Positions 33,194-43,787 of a stretch of 64,000 nucleotides of DNA are shown here, piece after piece. Source of the stretch: Gammaproteobacteria bacterium (GTDB lineage Bacteria; Pseudomonadota; Gammaproteobacteria; JAADGQ01). A program made the translations under genes and the position numbers. The notes beneath the pieces are model-generated. The model searched no databases and was not told the origin of the DNA. It saw only the letters and a list, made by a program, of their open reading frames with translations. The stretch spans positions 18,427 through 82,426 of the forward strand of contig JAKITI010000005.1 in the NCBI GenBank assembly GCA_021648145.1. The letters are read 5' to 3'. Position 1 is the stretch's first letter. Each line of letters starts with the position of its first letter.

Positions 33194-34176
33194 CAAACGA
33201 CTCCTGCTTTTAAAAGGTCATGCATGTTAAATGCGCCAATCAATCGGCCTTCACGATCCACCACAGGGAGCGCACTGATTGCAGATTGTTCCATCAACTG
33301 TAGTGCTTCTACGGCCAACAGGTCGGCACCCACCGTTTTACATTGCCGTGTCATGACTTCGGTAATCGGTGTGTTATGAACGTCCAGTTTATGATCGATC
33401 ACACGCCGCAAGTCACCATCGGTAAAAACACCGCTGACTCGACCTTTGTTATCTACAATTACCGTCATACCCAAACTTTTCTTGGTCATTTCCACCAGAG
33501 CATCACCCAGCAAGGCTTTTTCTGTAACGACAGGAATTCTATCACCTGTATGCATAATATCCTGAATATGCAGCAGTAAGCGTCGCCCTAAACGGCCGCC
33601 TGGATGAGAAAATGCAAAATCTTCTGCCGTAAAACCCCGAGTTTCCAATAGTGAAACAGCCAGCGCATCCCCCATGACTAAAACAGCGGTGGTACTGGAT
33701 GTGGGTGCTAAACCTAATGGGCATGCTTCTTTTTCAACACTGACATCAATATGCACCGTCGATGATTTTGCCAGTGCTGATTGCGGATTCCCGGTCATTG
33801 AAATAAGCGGGATTCCCAAGCGTTTGATCAGAGGTACAATGGTAAGAATTTCGTCCGTTTCGCCAGAGTTAGAAAGGGCTAGCACGACATCTTTGTTCGT
33901 GATCATTCCCAAATCACCATGACTGGCTTCACCTGGATGAACAAAAAATGCAGGGGTTCCTGTGCTGGCTAATGTTGCGGCAATTTTACCGCCAATATGG
34001 CCTGACTTCCCCATACCAATAACAACAATGCGACCTTCACAGACCAACATATGGCCACATGCCTTTGCAAAGTATTCGTCAACACGAGCTACCAATGCAG
34101 CCACAGCCGCCGCTTCAACTTCAATCACGGCCTTGCCTAAGGCACAAAGCTTTTTTTCATCCATCAAGGGTTTCAT
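33193..34176 (-). CDS. kdsD: Arabinose-5-phosphate isomerase KdsD
   Basis: About 327 residues. N-terminal SIS sugar-isomerase domain ([20 protein letters not shown], then [13 protein letters not shown]) and two C-terminal CBS domains ([29 protein letters not shown]). Makes arabinose-5-phosphate, the first step of KDO synthesis. The ATG at 34176 overlaps the yrbG stop (TGATG); an upstream TTG is less likely. Confidence 0.96.
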   Translation of the reverse strand: MKPLMDEKKLCALGKAVIEVEAAAVAALVARVDEYFAKACGHMLVCEGRIVVIGMGKSGHIGGKIAATLASTGTPAFFVHPGEASHGDLGMITNKDVVLALSNSGETDEILTIVPLIKRLGIPLISMTGNPQSALAKSSTVHIDVSVEKEACPLGLAPTSSTTAVLVMGDALAVSLLETRGFTAEDFAFSHPGGRLGRRLLLHIQDIMHTGDRIPVVTEKALLGDALVEMTKKSLGMTVIVDNKGRVSGVFTDGDLRRVIDHKLDVHNTPITEVMTRQCKTVGADLLAVEALQLMEQSAISALPVVDREGRLIGAFNMHDLLKAGVV

Positions 34177-35153
34177 CAAGAAACAGCTGTCAAATATAGA
34201 TAGACCATATAGGCAATAAAAGCAGATAGCAGCATTGCCCCTTCCAGTCGTGTAATTTTACCCGCACCTTTTCGGCCAAAAGCCATGGCCAACAAAACAA
34301 CTGTCAGTATGGCCATAAAAGGAAAATCCCGACTCATTACTTCGCCGTCCAGTATTGCCGGTGCCGCAATTAAACCGGGCAACGCTAATACACCCAGAAT
34401 ATTAATCATATTCGAGCCGATGATATTACCTATTGCAAGATCATCCTCTTTTTTGAGCACACTCATCACAGAAGCAGTCAGCTCAGGCAAACTGGTTCCT
34501 ATCGCAATGATCGTCAAACCGATCACTAAATCACTCACACCAAATGATTCGGCAACATTTACAGCGCCCCAGACCAGTGCTTTGGAACTCGTTAACAATA
34601 AAACCAAACCAACAAAGAGCCACAGTAATGCTTTTGACATCGGCATGTCTTTAGGGATTTCATCATCGTATTCCTGTTCAACAGGATCGTCTCCAGCCTT
34701 TTGACCTTGAAGCCCCAAATGAACAACCCAGACAACCATGGCAACCAATCCAGCGACTAATACCATTCCGTCAATTTGTGATAATTGGCCATCCACCATT
34801 AAAATAAATGCCAACAGAACGACAGCGAGTAAAATAGGAAATTCACGTCGCACTGTTTTGGAGCTCACTATCAAAGGTGAAACCAATGCTGTCACCCCGA
34901 CGACTAATGCAATATTCGCGATATTAGAACCAATGGCATTACCCACTGCCAAGCCTGGATTGCCCTCCCAGCTCGCCAGACCTGAAACCAGAAATTCAGG
35001 GGCCGAGGTTCCAAAACCAACAATGGTCAAACCAATGACCAGCGGTGAAACCCCCAAATTACGTGCAAGCGCAGAAGCACCCGTCACACAACGATCTGCT
35101 CCCCAGATCATGACAATCAAACCTAATGAAATCGCAATGTATGAAGCCAGCAT
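34176..35153 (-). CDS. yrbG: Calcium/sodium antiporter YrbG family
   Basis: About 325 residues, the length usual for YrbG. Two inverted Na/Ca-exchanger repeats, each with a signature: [16 protein letters not shown] with [14 protein letters not shown], and [15 protein letters not shown] with [13 protein letters not shown]. Inner-membrane cation:proton or sodium exchange. The start at 35153 is chosen because AGGA lies 12-15 bases before it and the alternative at 35228 would overlap ubiA. Confidence 0.93.
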   Translation of the reverse strand: MLASYIAISLGLIVMIWGADRCVTGASALARNLGVSPLVIGLTIVGFGTSAPEFLVSGLASWEGNPGLAVGNAIGSNIANIALVVGVTALVSPLIVSSKTVRREFPILLAVVLLAFILMVDGQLSQIDGMVLVAGLVAMVVWVVHLGLQGQKAGDDPVEQEYDDEIPKDMPMSKALLWLFVGLVLLLTSSKALVWGAVNVAESFGVSDLVIGLTIIAIGTSLPELTASVMSVLKKEDDLAIGNIIGSNMINILGVLALPGLIAAPAILDGEVMSRDFPFMAILTVVLLAMAFGRKGAGKITRLEGAMLLSAFIAYMVYLYLTAVS

Positions 35154-35166
35154 AAATTTAATTTTC

Positions 35167-36078
35167 CTACGTACAATAACTTGATGCGGCGTAATGTAAC
35201 AAAATGCCGCCAAAGATAGCAGCGCCAAACCAATTATTATTAAGAAATGCCTTAAAACAGTTTCGTGGATGACGCTTATAAATTAACGTTTGCTGGTGAA
35301 CAGCAAGTACAGCAGCAATAGATAGACCAATAAAATAAAAGGGGCCTAATTTCAGTTGATAACCCACAATAAGCATTACAATCAAAGTCAATACCTGTAA
35401 AAATCCGATCATCAACCGGTCAGCTCTGCCGAACAAAATTGCTGTAGATTTGACACCAATCAACAGATCATCTTTTCGATCAACCATCGCGTACATTGTG
35501 TCGTAAGCCGTTGTCCATAATACTGTCGCAATGAAAAGTAACCATGCGATCTGCGGTATCTCACCTGTTTGCGCTGCAAATGCCATTGGAATCGCCCACG
35601 CAAATGCCATACCAAGCACAACTTGTGGTAAATATGTCCAACGCTTCATAAAGGGATAAATTGCCGCAAGCAATACACCTACAAAAGAGAGCATAATCGT
35701 TAAACGATTCAGCAACAGTACGAGTAAAAATGCCACAACACACAATATTACAAAAAGCACCAGAGCTTCTTTCTCGGGCAAGTAACCCGCAACCAAAACC
35801 CGGCCACGAGTACGTTCAACTTTTCCATCGACTTTTCGGTCTGCATAATCATTGATCACGCAACCCGCAGAGCGCATTAGAACCACACCCAGAGTAAATA
35901 CAACAAAAACTAATGGGTCAGGTACGCCGCTGGCTGCAATCCATAAAGCACCCAATGTTGGCCACATTAACAGGTAGATTCCGACAGGACGATCCAGGCG
36001 CATCAGACGTGCATAAAGATAAAGGCGCTTTTCCCAATACGCCCATCGTTTATATTGAGGAGGTAAACTTATTTTCAT
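35167..36078 (-). CDS. ubiA: 4-hydroxybenzoate polyprenyltransferase UbiA
   Basis: 303 residues, about nine TM helices. Two Asp-rich prenyl-diphosphate/Mg motifs are visible: [15 protein letters not shown] and [32 protein letters not shown] is a family hallmark. Joins the polyprenyl tail to 4-hydroxybenzoate in ubiquinone synthesis. It lies next to ubiC, which makes its substrate; a palindromic repeat separates the two. Confidence 0.96.
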   Translation of the reverse strand: MKISLPPQYKRWAYWEKRLYLYARLMRLDRPVGIYLLMWPTLGALWIAASGVPDPLVFVVFTLGVVLMRSAGCVINDYADRKVDGKVERTRGRVLVAGYLPEKEALVLFVILCVVAFLLVLLLNRLTIMLSFVGVLLAAIYPFMKRWTYLPQVVLGMAFAWAIPMAFAAQTGEIPQIAWLLFIATVLWTTAYDTMYAMVDRKDDLLIGVKSTAILFGRADRLMIGFLQVLTLIVMLIVGYQLKLGPFYFIGLSIAAVLAVHQQTLIYKRHPRNCFKAFLNNNWFGAAIFGGILLHYAASSYCT

Positions 36079-36087
36079 GCTTGCTCC

Positions 36088-36138
36088 TAAGGAACGGCCA
36101 CGAAATAACCTGGATAATTATTTCGTGTACGTTACTAA
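36088..36138. repeat. Compact AGGAACG/CACGAAATAA palindrome (repeat family, site C)
   Basis: CACGAAATAA (36099-36108) pairs perfectly with 36118-36127 around a 9-nt loop. Outside the stem, AGGAACG on the left is matched by the degenerate CGTTACT on the right. It is the end-to-end core of the larger element at 46336-46499 without its interior. The ubiC stop codon (36135-36137) lies in its right edge. Confidence 0.75.
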
Positions 36139-36701
36139 GTATGGGGTATACCAGGTAAAAAAAACTCACTTACCAACAAAGGCTGCCCCTTTAGTTTAAA
36201 CACAGAGCGCCGTCCCCAAATAGTTTCAGGGGCGCACTCCAGACATGCAGTCATATCATTAAAAAAAGCAGAAGCCGAGTCACACGCAGTGATCTCGATT
36301 TCACTTCGAAACAGGCTTTTATCTGAAAACAAAACCACTCCCAGAGGTTTATCCCCCAAGTATGTCAAGTGCCGCAAAGCCCCACTCAAAGATGTCACTG
36401 GAATCACTGTTCTCGCAAAAACCCATGGTTTCCCTTGACCCAACAACAACACATGCCGCACCAAAGCCTGCTGCCGGTCGGGCAACTGCAATACCTGACG
36501 TTCACTCCACATCGGACGTTCACGACACAGCCGCACCACACGCACCTGAAACGCGCCTTGCGCTGCGCTTCTCAAGCGCTCCGTCAAAGAACCCGTATCA
36601 ACCAGCCATTGCCAAAATTTATCTGGCGTTTTATGTCGTAATTCAGAGCCTACCTTGTACCATTCGGGCTCACCTGTAATGCCTCGCCTTCTACTCACCA
36701 T
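36135..36701 (-). CDS. ubiC: Chorismate lyase UbiC
   Basis: 188 residues. Cleaves chorismate to 4-hydroxybenzoate and pyruvate, the entry to ubiquinone. Family elements: WQWLVDTGSLTERLR, then VRHVLLLGQGKPWVFARTVIP, PLGVVLFSD, and the C-terminal WGRRSVFKLKGQPLLVSEFFLP. The intervals to ubiA and to the aminotransferase gene are short and all are on one strand. Confidence 0.9.
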   Translation of the reverse strand: MVSRRRGITGEPEWYKVGSELRHKTPDKFWQWLVDTGSLTERLRSAAQGAFQVRVVRLCRERPMWSERQVLQLPDRQQALVRHVLLLGQGKPWVFARTVIPVTSLSGALRHLTYLGDKPLGVVLFSDKSLFRSEIEITACDSASAFFNDMTACLECAPETIWGRRSVFKLKGQPLLVSEFFLPGIPHT

Positions 36702-36704
36702 AAA

Positions 36705-37571
36705 TCAGAGCAGTGCATTGTCTCGAATATTTTGTTTATATTCCTGATACAACGCGATCATTTGTTGCCATAAAACACCTGGACTTCCACGGCCAACGGG
36801 TGAACCATCCAGCTCAGTCACGGGTAAAATCTCTTTAGTTGAACTGGTCAGCCAGATCTCATCTGCATCGCTCAATGCTTGCGCTGTAAAGTCAGCTTCT
36901 TTAAACGAGATGCCATGGTTTGCTGCCAGTGTTAACACGAGGTCACGAGTAATTCCTGGGAGTAAATAGTCACTTTTAGGCGGCGTAATCAGCTCTCCAC
37001 TCTTTACGATAAAGACATTACTTGCAGCGCCTTCCGTGACTTTACCATCACGAATCAAAATAGCTTCTGACGCGCCTTGATCCAGCGCTTGCTGACGCAA
37101 CATAACATGACCCAGCAAAGAGATACTTTTGATATGACAGTATTTCCAGCGAATGTCCTCCTCAGTCACTGCCGCAATACCACTTTTATAAACTTCATCA
37201 GAAACAGCTTTCAATGGATTTGACATCAAAAATAGCGTGGCTGGCACATCAACAGGAAAAGCATGATCCCTCACCGCCACACCGCGTGTCACCTGAAGAT
37301 AGACTGACTGGTCTCCTCCCCCATTTTTTACAATCAACTCTGTGATTACCTTTCGCCACTGCGAAATTGATAATGGATTATTGATTTTAACGGAACTCAA
37401 ACTATCGGCTAAACGCTTCAAATGTTCATCCAGGCGAAACAAGCAACCGCCATACGCTGGAATAACTTCATAAACACCATCACCAAAGATAAAGCCGCGA
37501 TCCAATACCGAGACAGACGCTTTCTCTACGGGTAAAAATTCACCATTCAAATAGACAATTCCTGAACTCAT
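36705..37571 (-). CDS. dat: D-amino-acid transaminase (class IV PLP aminotransferase)
   Basis: About 288 residues. VSVLDRGFIFGDGVYEVIP is the class IV hallmark, KYCHIKSISLLGHVMLRQQA carries the catalytic Lys, and EGAASNVFIVKSGELITPP binds PLP phosphate. It closely resembles D-alanine aminotransferases that supply D-Glu/D-Ala for peptidoglycan. Its position just after dacA in a wall cluster supports that over a branched-chain role. The ATG at 37571 is preferred over a TTG one codon upstream. Confidence 0.85.
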   Translation of the reverse strand: MSSGIVYLNGEFLPVEKASVSVLDRGFIFGDGVYEVIPAYGGCLFRLDEHLKRLADSLSSVKINNPLSISQWRKVITELIVKNGGGDQSVYLQVTRGVAVRDHAFPVDVPATLFLMSNPLKAVSDEVYKSGIAAVTEEDIRWKYCHIKSISLLGHVMLRQQALDQGASEAILIRDGKVTEGAASNVFIVKSGELITPPKSDYLLPGITRDLVLTLAANHGISFKEADFTAQALSDADEIWLTSSTKEILPVTELDGSPVGRGSPGVLWQQMIALYQEYKQNIRDNALL

Positions 37572-37583
37572 CAAAAAGCTCTC

Positions 37584-38738
37584 TTATTCAAACATTAAAT
37601 AAACTTCATCAATCATACGTTGAAAAAAACCACCCTCTTCAACGCCATTGAGTGCGATTAATGGCTGTGAACCTAGCTCCTGGCCATTCATTTGAATATT
37701 CACTGAACCCAGTTTTTGACCGTGTTTTACAGGGGCATAAATAAGATTATTAACACTCATTGAAGCATCAAGTTTTTTATACTGACCTCGCGGAAATGTC
37801 AGATAAAAATCATTCTCAACACCCAGCGACACCTCTTCAACTTCACCTTTCCAGACTTTAGTTTTAGTCAAACCCTCATTCGCTGAATAAAGCTTACGGG
37901 TTTCATAAAAACGAAAACTATAATTTAACAAGCGCTGACTCTCCTGAGCACGCCCCTCTTCACTGTTTGCGCCAATCACCACAGAAATCAAACGCATGTC
38001 ATTACGTTTTGCTGAAGTAATCAAGCAGTAACCTGCTGATTTTGTATGGCCGGTTTTCAGGCCATCCACCGATTTATCACGCCATAACAGTTTGTTACGA
38101 TTGAATTGTTTGATTCCATTATAGCTATACTCCTTGATGGAGTACCATGAATAGTATTCAGGAAAACGTTCAATAATCTGCTGTGTCAATTTGGCCATAT
38201 CCCGAGCCGTTGTATAATGATCGTCATCGGGCAGACCCGTGCTGTTCATAAAGTTGGTATTTTCCATGCCAAATTCACTGGAATAACCATTCATCATCGC
38301 AACGAACCCCTCTTCGCTACCGGCGACATGCTCAGCCAAAGCCACACTAGCATCATTACCTGATTGGATAATTAAACCTTTAAGCAGTTTTTCAACAGCG
38401 ATTTGTTTGTTGACTTCAACAAACATTCTTGAACCTTCCATACGCCATGCTTTCTCACTGATCGTCACTGACTCATCTAAAGTGATTTCACCTTCACGTA
38501 ACTTTTCAAAAACAACCATTGCCGTCATTAGTTTGGTCAGACTTGCAGGTTCCAGTCGTGCATCTGCATTTTTTTCTGCAATCACATAACCGCTATTAAA
38601 ATCTTGAACAATATAGCCGCGCGCGGCAACACTGGGAGGCTTTGGAATAATTTTAGGGATTGCAAAGGCACTATTACAGACGATACTCAGCAAAACGACT
38701 AAGGTACAGCCGTAAATAATTGATATTTTTTGTTTCAT
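37584..38738 (-). CDS. dacA: D-alanyl-D-alanine carboxypeptidase (PBP5/6, DacA/DacC)
   Basis: 384 residues. Signal peptide; S66-LT-K69 catalytic SxxK (RLEPASLTKLM), the SGN motif in IIQSGNDASVALAEH and the KTG motif in LKTGHTKSAGYC. The C-terminal beta domain ends in an amphipathic anchor (GGFFQRMIDEVYLMFE). Trims the terminal D-Ala of pentapeptides. The order dacA-rlpA-mltB-rodA-mrdA is the classical one. Confidence 0.95.
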   Translation of the reverse strand: MKQKISIIYGCTLVVLLSIVCNSAFAIPKIIPKPPSVAARGYIVQDFNSGYVIAEKNADARLEPASLTKLMTAMVVFEKLREGEITLDESVTISEKAWRMEGSRMFVEVNKQIAVEKLLKGLIIQSGNDASVALAEHVAGSEEGFVAMMNGYSSEFGMENTNFMNSTGLPDDDHYTTARDMAKLTQQIIERFPEYYSWYSIKEYSYNGIKQFNRNKLLWRDKSVDGLKTGHTKSAGYCLITSAKRNDMRLISVVIGANSEEGRAQESQRLLNYSFRFYETRKLYSANEGLTKTKVWKGEVEEVSLGVENDFYLTFPRGQYKKLDASMSVNNLIYAPVKHGQKLGSVNIQMNGQELGSQPLIALNGVEEGGFFQRMIDEVYLMFE

Positions 38739-38772
38739 TTTTTACTTTTCAGCCTATAAATTTAAATTGTAA

Positions 38773-39582
38773 TTAATCAACAATCACATGGGGTTGCTGA
38801 TTAATATGAGGTCGAATGCGTGCCGCAAGTTTCAGTAATATTTCATCATTATCAACGGGACCAATACGCACCCTGTAGAGAGAGTTGTTTTTATGGATAT
38901 GCACATTTGAAAAGTGCTTATTGATCAGTGATTTTTTTAATTTTTCGGCATTATTATGCTGGCTAAACGCACCCACCTGCAAATAGATTCGAGATGCAAC
39001 GGCCTCTTCTTTTGCCACAGCACGGGCACCTTGCTTTACATCAATCGCACGAACTTTGACTCGCCCTGTACCTCGATGCGCAATATCCAGCTTAGCTGCA
39101 GCTACATACGAAAGGTCAATCAAGCGGTCATCAACAAACGGACCGCGATCATTCACTTTGACGACTATTTTTTTGCCATTATCCAGATTTGTCACCTCTA
39201 CATAGGTCGGTAATGGCAAGCTCTTGTGTGCCGCTGTCATACCGTACATATTATAGATTTCCCAGCTAGACGTGCGTCGCCCATGAAATTTAGAGCCATA
39301 CCATGAAGCAACCCCTTCAGCAACATACCCTTGGCTGCTCTCCATTGTATAATAACGCCGATTACCAACCACATATGACTCAGGGTTTCCATATCGGCTT
39401 TTTGCCTCAAACTTTGGTGTTGCATCTGTAATTGATGTGACATCAACACTCTGTGGAGGTGGCCCATCTTTTTTGGTGCCAACTCCAGTGGCCACTGGAG
39501 TACTGCTACATGCACTCAAAAACAGCCCAATGCCGAGATACAATAGATAATTCAGATGAAACTGTTTTATAAAATATTTCAC
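38773..39582 (-). CDS. rlpA: RlpA-like lipoprotein (DPBB + SPOR)
   Basis: 269 residues. Lipobox with Cys25 (GLFLSAC), double-psi beta-barrel at about 87-180 (VASWYGSKFHGRRT, VVKVNDRGPFVDDRLIDLS) and a C-terminal SPOR domain (IYLQVGAFSQHNNAEKLKKS) that targets denuded septal glycan. In lytic-transglycosylase RlpA the catalytic set is Glu, Asp, His in a NGExYD...AAH pattern; here it reads WEIYNMYGMTAAH, so Glu108 and His119 are kept but the Asp is Asn111. The enzyme may be weak or inactive as a glycan cleaver. The normal NGE is also SWE. Confidence 0.92.
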   Translation of the reverse strand: MKYFIKQFHLNYLLYLGIGLFLSACSSTPVATGVGTKKDGPPPQSVDVTSITDATPKFEAKSRYGNPESYVVGNRRYYTMESSQGYVAEGVASWYGSKFHGRRTSSWEIYNMYGMTAAHKSLPLPTYVEVTNLDNGKKIVVKVNDRGPFVDDRLIDLSYVAAAKLDIAHRGTGRVKVRAIDVKQGARAVAKEEAVASRIYLQVGAFSQHNNAEKLKKSLINKHFSNVHIHKNNSLYRVRIGPVDNDEILLKLAARIRPHINQQPHVIVD

Positions 39583-39587
39583 TTTTG

Positions 39588-40592
39588 CTATTTTACTTTC
39601 TCTGTTTGGTTTTCACGCGCATCACGAATCGCCACTGCTAACTGATACACGGCCATGGCATAGCGCTTGCTGTGGTTATAGCGTGTAATCGTATAAAAAT
39701 TTTGCAAGCCAATCCAGTACTCTGGCCCTGATTCTGCCTCATATTTTAATAGTGCTGCAGGCAGTTCATCAGAAAATTTATCACTGATGATCACACCTTT
39801 TTCTCTAAAGTATTTCAAATCATGTTTTGGTTTAATCCCTTCTTTCAGCAAAGCAAGATAACCATCGCCTTTAACCTTCACCTGACTCACTACAGGCTGC
39901 CCCGATTGCCAACCGTGTCGCTGAAAATAACTTGCAACACTGCCAATCACATCCGCCCGATTATTCCACAAATCACGTTTGCCATCCCCATCAAAATCAA
40001 CCGCATAATGACGATAGCTGCTTGGAATAAATTGAGGTATCCCCATCGCCCCTGCATAAGAACCAACAGGCACCAAAGGATCCTGGGCTTCGTCACGCAT
40101 CAATAACAAAAAATGCTCAAGCTCACTACTAAAAAATTTAGCCCGTTTTGGATAGTCAAAGCCCAGCGTAGCCAAGGCATCAATCACTCGATGCTTGCCA
40201 ACATAACCACCATAACGTGTCTCAACACCAATAATGGCTGTAATAATTTCGGGTGGCACCCCATACTCTTTCTCTGCCCTTAGCAAAATTTCACTGTTTT
40301 CATTCCAAAATTTGACTCCACCCTGAGTTCGCTTTTTAGTGACAAAAATAGGCCGATATTCATGCCAGGGTTTCCCTTCAGCAGGCCGAGTCATTAACTC
40401 AATAATATCTTCACGCATCTCCACTTTTTTAAACAACTGAAGTAATTCAGTGGATTTAAAATCATGTTTATCCACCATCAATTGCACAAAAGCCTTTACA
40501 TCATCTCGCTGCTCCACAGATGCAGCTTGCAATGACGAGCCCATAGTTGCTGAGGCGACTAAAAATACTAAAGCTATTTTTTTCATTTTCAT
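39588..40592 (-). CDS. mltB: Lytic murein transglycosylase B
   Basis: 334 residues. Signal peptide KIALVFLVASATMGSSLQAA without a lipobox Cys, so soluble periplasmic. Catalytic Glu124 in AIIGVETRYGGYVG; SYAGAMGIPQFIPSSYRHYA and DFDGDGKRDLW are family hallmarks. Cleaves glycan strands to 1,6-anhydroMurNAc. It lies between rodA and rlpA. Confidence 0.95.
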   Translation of the reverse strand: MKMKKIALVFLVASATMGSSLQAASVEQRDDVKAFVQLMVDKHDFKSTELLQLFKKVEMREDIIELMTRPAEGKPWHEYRPIFVTKKRTQGGVKFWNENSEILLRAEKEYGVPPEIITAIIGVETRYGGYVGKHRVIDALATLGFDYPKRAKFFSSELEHFLLLMRDEAQDPLVPVGSYAGAMGIPQFIPSSYRHYAVDFDGDGKRDLWNNRADVIGSVASYFQRHGWQSGQPVVSQVKVKGDGYLALLKEGIKPKHDLKYFREKGVIISDKFSDELPAALLKYEAESGPEYWIGLQNFYTITRYNHSKRYAMAVYQLAVAIRDARENQTEKVK

Positions 40593-40602
40593 CTCTAAAC
40601 TA

Positions 40603-41739
40603 TTAACGAACCAGTAAACGCCTGTGCGTATGAATTGACATCAAAATACCAAATGCCGCCATCAAGGTCACCATTGATGTTCCCCCATAACTTATCAAGG
40701 GCAGAGGAACCCCTACAACAGGCAGTAAACCTGTCACCATACCTATATTGACAAAGATGTAAACAAAAAAAGTGAGCACCAGACTCCCTGCCAGCAATCG
40801 ATTAAATGAAGTTTGCGCCTGTGTGGCGATATAGAGACCACGCACAATGATAAACAGATAAAGCGCTAATAGCAGCAAAATCCCCAGCAAACCAAACTCC
40901 TCACTAAAGACTGCAAAAATAAAATCTGTTGAACGTTCCGGTAAAAATTCTAGCTGTGATTGGCTGCCATTTAACCATCCCTTGCCATAAATACCACCCG
41001 AACCAATCGCAATTTTTGACTGAATAATATGGTAACCCGCACCCAAAGGATCATTTTGCGGATTTAAAAACGTTAACACTCGAGAACGCTGATAATCATG
41101 CATGACCATCCAGAGAACAGGTGCACAGGCAAGCGCCAGCAGAGTCATCCCACCAATTACCCGCTTTCGAATGCCTGACAAGAAAAGCACCCAGAGCCCC
41201 GCAACTGCAATCAGTAAAGAAGTTCCCAAATCAGGCTGTTTAGCAATTAATAAAGTAGGCAGTAATATCAACAATACAGCGCCAAAAGCTCTTTTTGGTT
41301 TCGGTGGTAAAGGCCGGTCGGCTACATACCAGGCCACCATCATCGGCACTGCAATTTTCATTAATTCTGACGGTTGAAAGCGAAACAAACCAAAATTTAA
41401 CCAGCGCTGAGCACCTTTACCAACCACTCCAAAAATCAGCACAGCGACCAATAAAACCACACCCACACCAAATATCCACGGAGCCCAGCGCTGAAATTGA
41501 TAAGGGTTGATCTGAGCAACGAAAATCATCGCAGCAAAAGCCAAACCTAAGCGCACCCCTTGCCTCTCGATAGACTCTATATCTTGCCCACTTGCACTAT
41601 AGAGCACAAACAAGCCCGTAATTGACAAAAGCAGCAGCCCCAAAGTCAATGGCCAATCCAAATGTAATCGTGCAGCGAACCAGCGGCTGCTCGCACTACC
41701 ACTCCAGTATGAGTGCGATTCAAAATTCATGTTTGCCAT
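40603..41739 (-). CDS. rodA: Rod-shape peptidoglycan glycosyltransferase RodA
   Basis: 378 residues, about ten TM helices, SEDS family. FQPSELMKIAVPMMVAWY carries the SEDS FxPSE motif, followed by KQPDLGTSLL, the large loop with ERSTDFIFAVFSEEFGLLG, and GVPLPLISYGGTSM. Polymerises glycan with its partner PBP2, encoded immediately upstream on the same strand (15-base gap). Confidence 0.97.
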   Translation of the reverse strand: MANMNFESHSYWSGSASSRWFAARLHLDWPLTLGLLLLSITGLFVLYSASGQDIESIERQGVRLGLAFAAMIFVAQINPYQFQRWAPWIFGVGVVLLVAVLIFGVVGKGAQRWLNFGLFRFQPSELMKIAVPMMVAWYVADRPLPPKPKRAFGAVLLILLPTLLIAKQPDLGTSLLIAVAGLWVLFLSGIRKRVIGGMTLLALACAPVLWMVMHDYQRSRVLTFLNPQNDPLGAGYHIIQSKIAIGSGGIYGKGWLNGSQSQLEFLPERSTDFIFAVFSEEFGLLGILLLLALYLFIIVRGLYIATQAQTSFNRLLAGSLVLTFFVYIFVNIGMVTGLLPVVGVPLPLISYGGTSMVTLMAAFGILMSIHTHRRLLVR

Positions 41740-41754
41740 ATTATGCTGCCATCA

Positions 41755-43587
41755 CTATTTTTTTAAATAAGCATCCATCACCCGCCGGGCAATCGGCGCT
41801 GCCACGCCACCACCACTGCCACCATTTTCAACGACAACAGCAATAGCAATCTGTGGGTCATCAATAGGTGCGAAGGCAATAAACAGCGCATGGTCACGCA
41901 ACCTTTCTGCAATATCCTCTTTAACATACACCTCACCTTGTTTGATACCGAAAACCTGTGCTGTTCCTGTTTTCCCTGCAATATCATATGTTAAGTTACG
42001 AGAAATTTTGTATGCACTTCCAGATGGACTGTGTACGACACTGCGCATGGCTGAAATAATATAGTCCATATTACCTTCATCAATATCAGCAATTTTATGC
42101 AATAACTCTGGCGGTTTAACAATTGGAGCCATTCGACCTGCGACCGAAGTTGATGCAACAATATACGGCTTCATTTGAATACCATGGTTCGCCAGTGCCG
42201 CTGTTGATGAGGCTAATTGCAATGGTGTTGATAACATGAACCCCTGACCAATTCCTGTAATCAAAGTTTCCCCTGGAAACCAGATACGCTGGCGTTTATC
42301 TCGCTTCCATTGCCTTGATGGCATTAAACCACTTAACTCGCCACTAATATCAACTTCTGTAAGCAAACCAAAACCAAACTGCTTCATAAAAGGTGAGATA
42401 CGATCAATCCCTAGACGTAAGGCTAAATCATAGAAATAAACATCACACGATTCGCGAATAGATTTTTTTAGTGAGGTCATGCCATGACCCGTTTTTTTCC
42501 AGTCACGATAACGGTGATCATCCCCCTCCAGAGAGAACCAACCCGGACAAAACACCTCCTGCTGTGCTTCATTAAACTCTAGCCCTGCCAAACCAATAAA
42601 TGGCTTAATAGTTGAGCCTGGTGGATAACGGCCTAGTAAAGCGCGATTAAAAAGTGGGCGATCAAGCGACTCAAGCAGCGCTCTATATTCAGCATGGCCA
42701 AACCCGGCGACATACTGATTTGGATCGTAACTAGGCGTGCTGACAAAAGCCAGAATTTCACCCGTTTTTGGCTTAATAGCCACGACAGCACCCCGATGCT
42801 TACCCAGCGCCTCGCTTGCGACTATCTGCAAGCCAATATCAATAGTCAGGTTAAGGCTGTCACCTGCAACGGGCACTTTACGCTCAATAACATGCAAAAC
42901 ACGCCCTTGAACGTTAGTCTCTACTTTTTCATAGCCCACCTGGCCATGCAATTGCTTTTCGTAATACTTTTCAACACCCGTTTTACCAATATGATTTGTT
43001 GCGCTGTAATTGGATACATCAATCGTTTTCTGCTCTTTTTGATTAATGCGGGCAACATACCCCAGCACATGGGTTGTCAATAAACCATGAGGGTAATGGC
43101 GCACCAGACGCGCTTTAATCGTTACACCTGGGAAGCGATACCCTGTGACTGCAAATTTTGCAACTTCTTCATCCGTAAGCCAGTAACGCAAAGGCACGCT
43201 GTCAAAGCGACGTTGTCGTTTCAAATCACGACGAAAACGCTCTACATCAGCATCGCTAATTGCAATGATACTGCGCAATTCAACCAGCATCACCTCTAGG
43301 TCACTAATCTTTTCGGGGATAACCTCCAGTATAAATGAGGTTTGATTTTGTGCCAGAATGATACCGTTGCGGTCATAAATCAAGCCACGAGTCGGCGCGA
43401 TGGGAATAATTTTCACGCGATTATTCTCTGCCTGTGTTGTGTAATGTTCGTAGTCCACCACCTGCAAATAGACCAACCGCCCAAAGATGACTGACACCAA
43501 AGCTCCCACCAATACTAAAGCAGCGGCCGATCGGCTGTTAAATTTGCGGCTTTCCCGAATATGATCTTTGATATCACGACGTGACAT
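41755..43587 (-). CDS. mrdA: Penicillin-binding protein 2 (MrdA)
   Basis: About 610 residues. N-terminal TM helix, a pedestal/dimerisation domain (IAPTRGLIYDRNGIILAQNQ) and the transpeptidase domain with SxxK in YPPGSTIKPF, SCDVYFYDLA, and KTG in IAGKTGTAQV. Cross-links glycan made by RodA in lateral wall growth. The start at 43587 (MSRRDIKDH) has AGGG 8-11 bases before it; the frame extends upstream but without support. In most relatives mreD lies directly upstream; here 5.4 kb of other genes intervene. Confidence 0.95.
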   Translation of the reverse strand: MSRRDIKDHIRESRKFNSRSAAALVLVGALVSVIFGRLVYLQVVDYEHYTTQAENNRVKIIPIAPTRGLIYDRNGIILAQNQTSFILEVIPEKISDLEVMLVELRSIIAISDADVERFRRDLKRQRRFDSVPLRYWLTDEEVAKFAVTGYRFPGVTIKARLVRHYPHGLLTTHVLGYVARINQKEQKTIDVSNYSATNHIGKTGVEKYYEKQLHGQVGYEKVETNVQGRVLHVIERKVPVAGDSLNLTIDIGLQIVASEALGKHRGAVVAIKPKTGEILAFVSTPSYDPNQYVAGFGHAEYRALLESLDRPLFNRALLGRYPPGSTIKPFIGLAGLEFNEAQQEVFCPGWFSLEGDDHRYRDWKKTGHGMTSLKKSIRESCDVYFYDLALRLGIDRISPFMKQFGFGLLTEVDISGELSGLMPSRQWKRDKRQRIWFPGETLITGIGQGFMLSTPLQLASSTAALANHGIQMKPYIVASTSVAGRMAPIVKPPELLHKIADIDEGNMDYIISAMRSVVHSPSGSAYKISRNLTYDIAGKTGTAQVFGIKQGEVYVKEDIAERLRDHALFIAFAPIDDPQIAIAVVVENGGSGGGVAAPIARRVMDAYLKK

Positions 43588-43787
43588 AAAATTACCCTGA
43601 ATCCGTATCTTCAAATTCAATATTATCTGAATAAACCCTTTATTTACAGCCTGATTTTCACTCACAAGACCGGAGAAGAGCCGTTTGTACAAGCCTTCTC
43701 GATCAAAAATAACAGGTCATTCTTGATCACACCCCCAAAGCATTGTTACGCTGCCAACAATTAAAATTTCTATAGATACAAGTTTAT

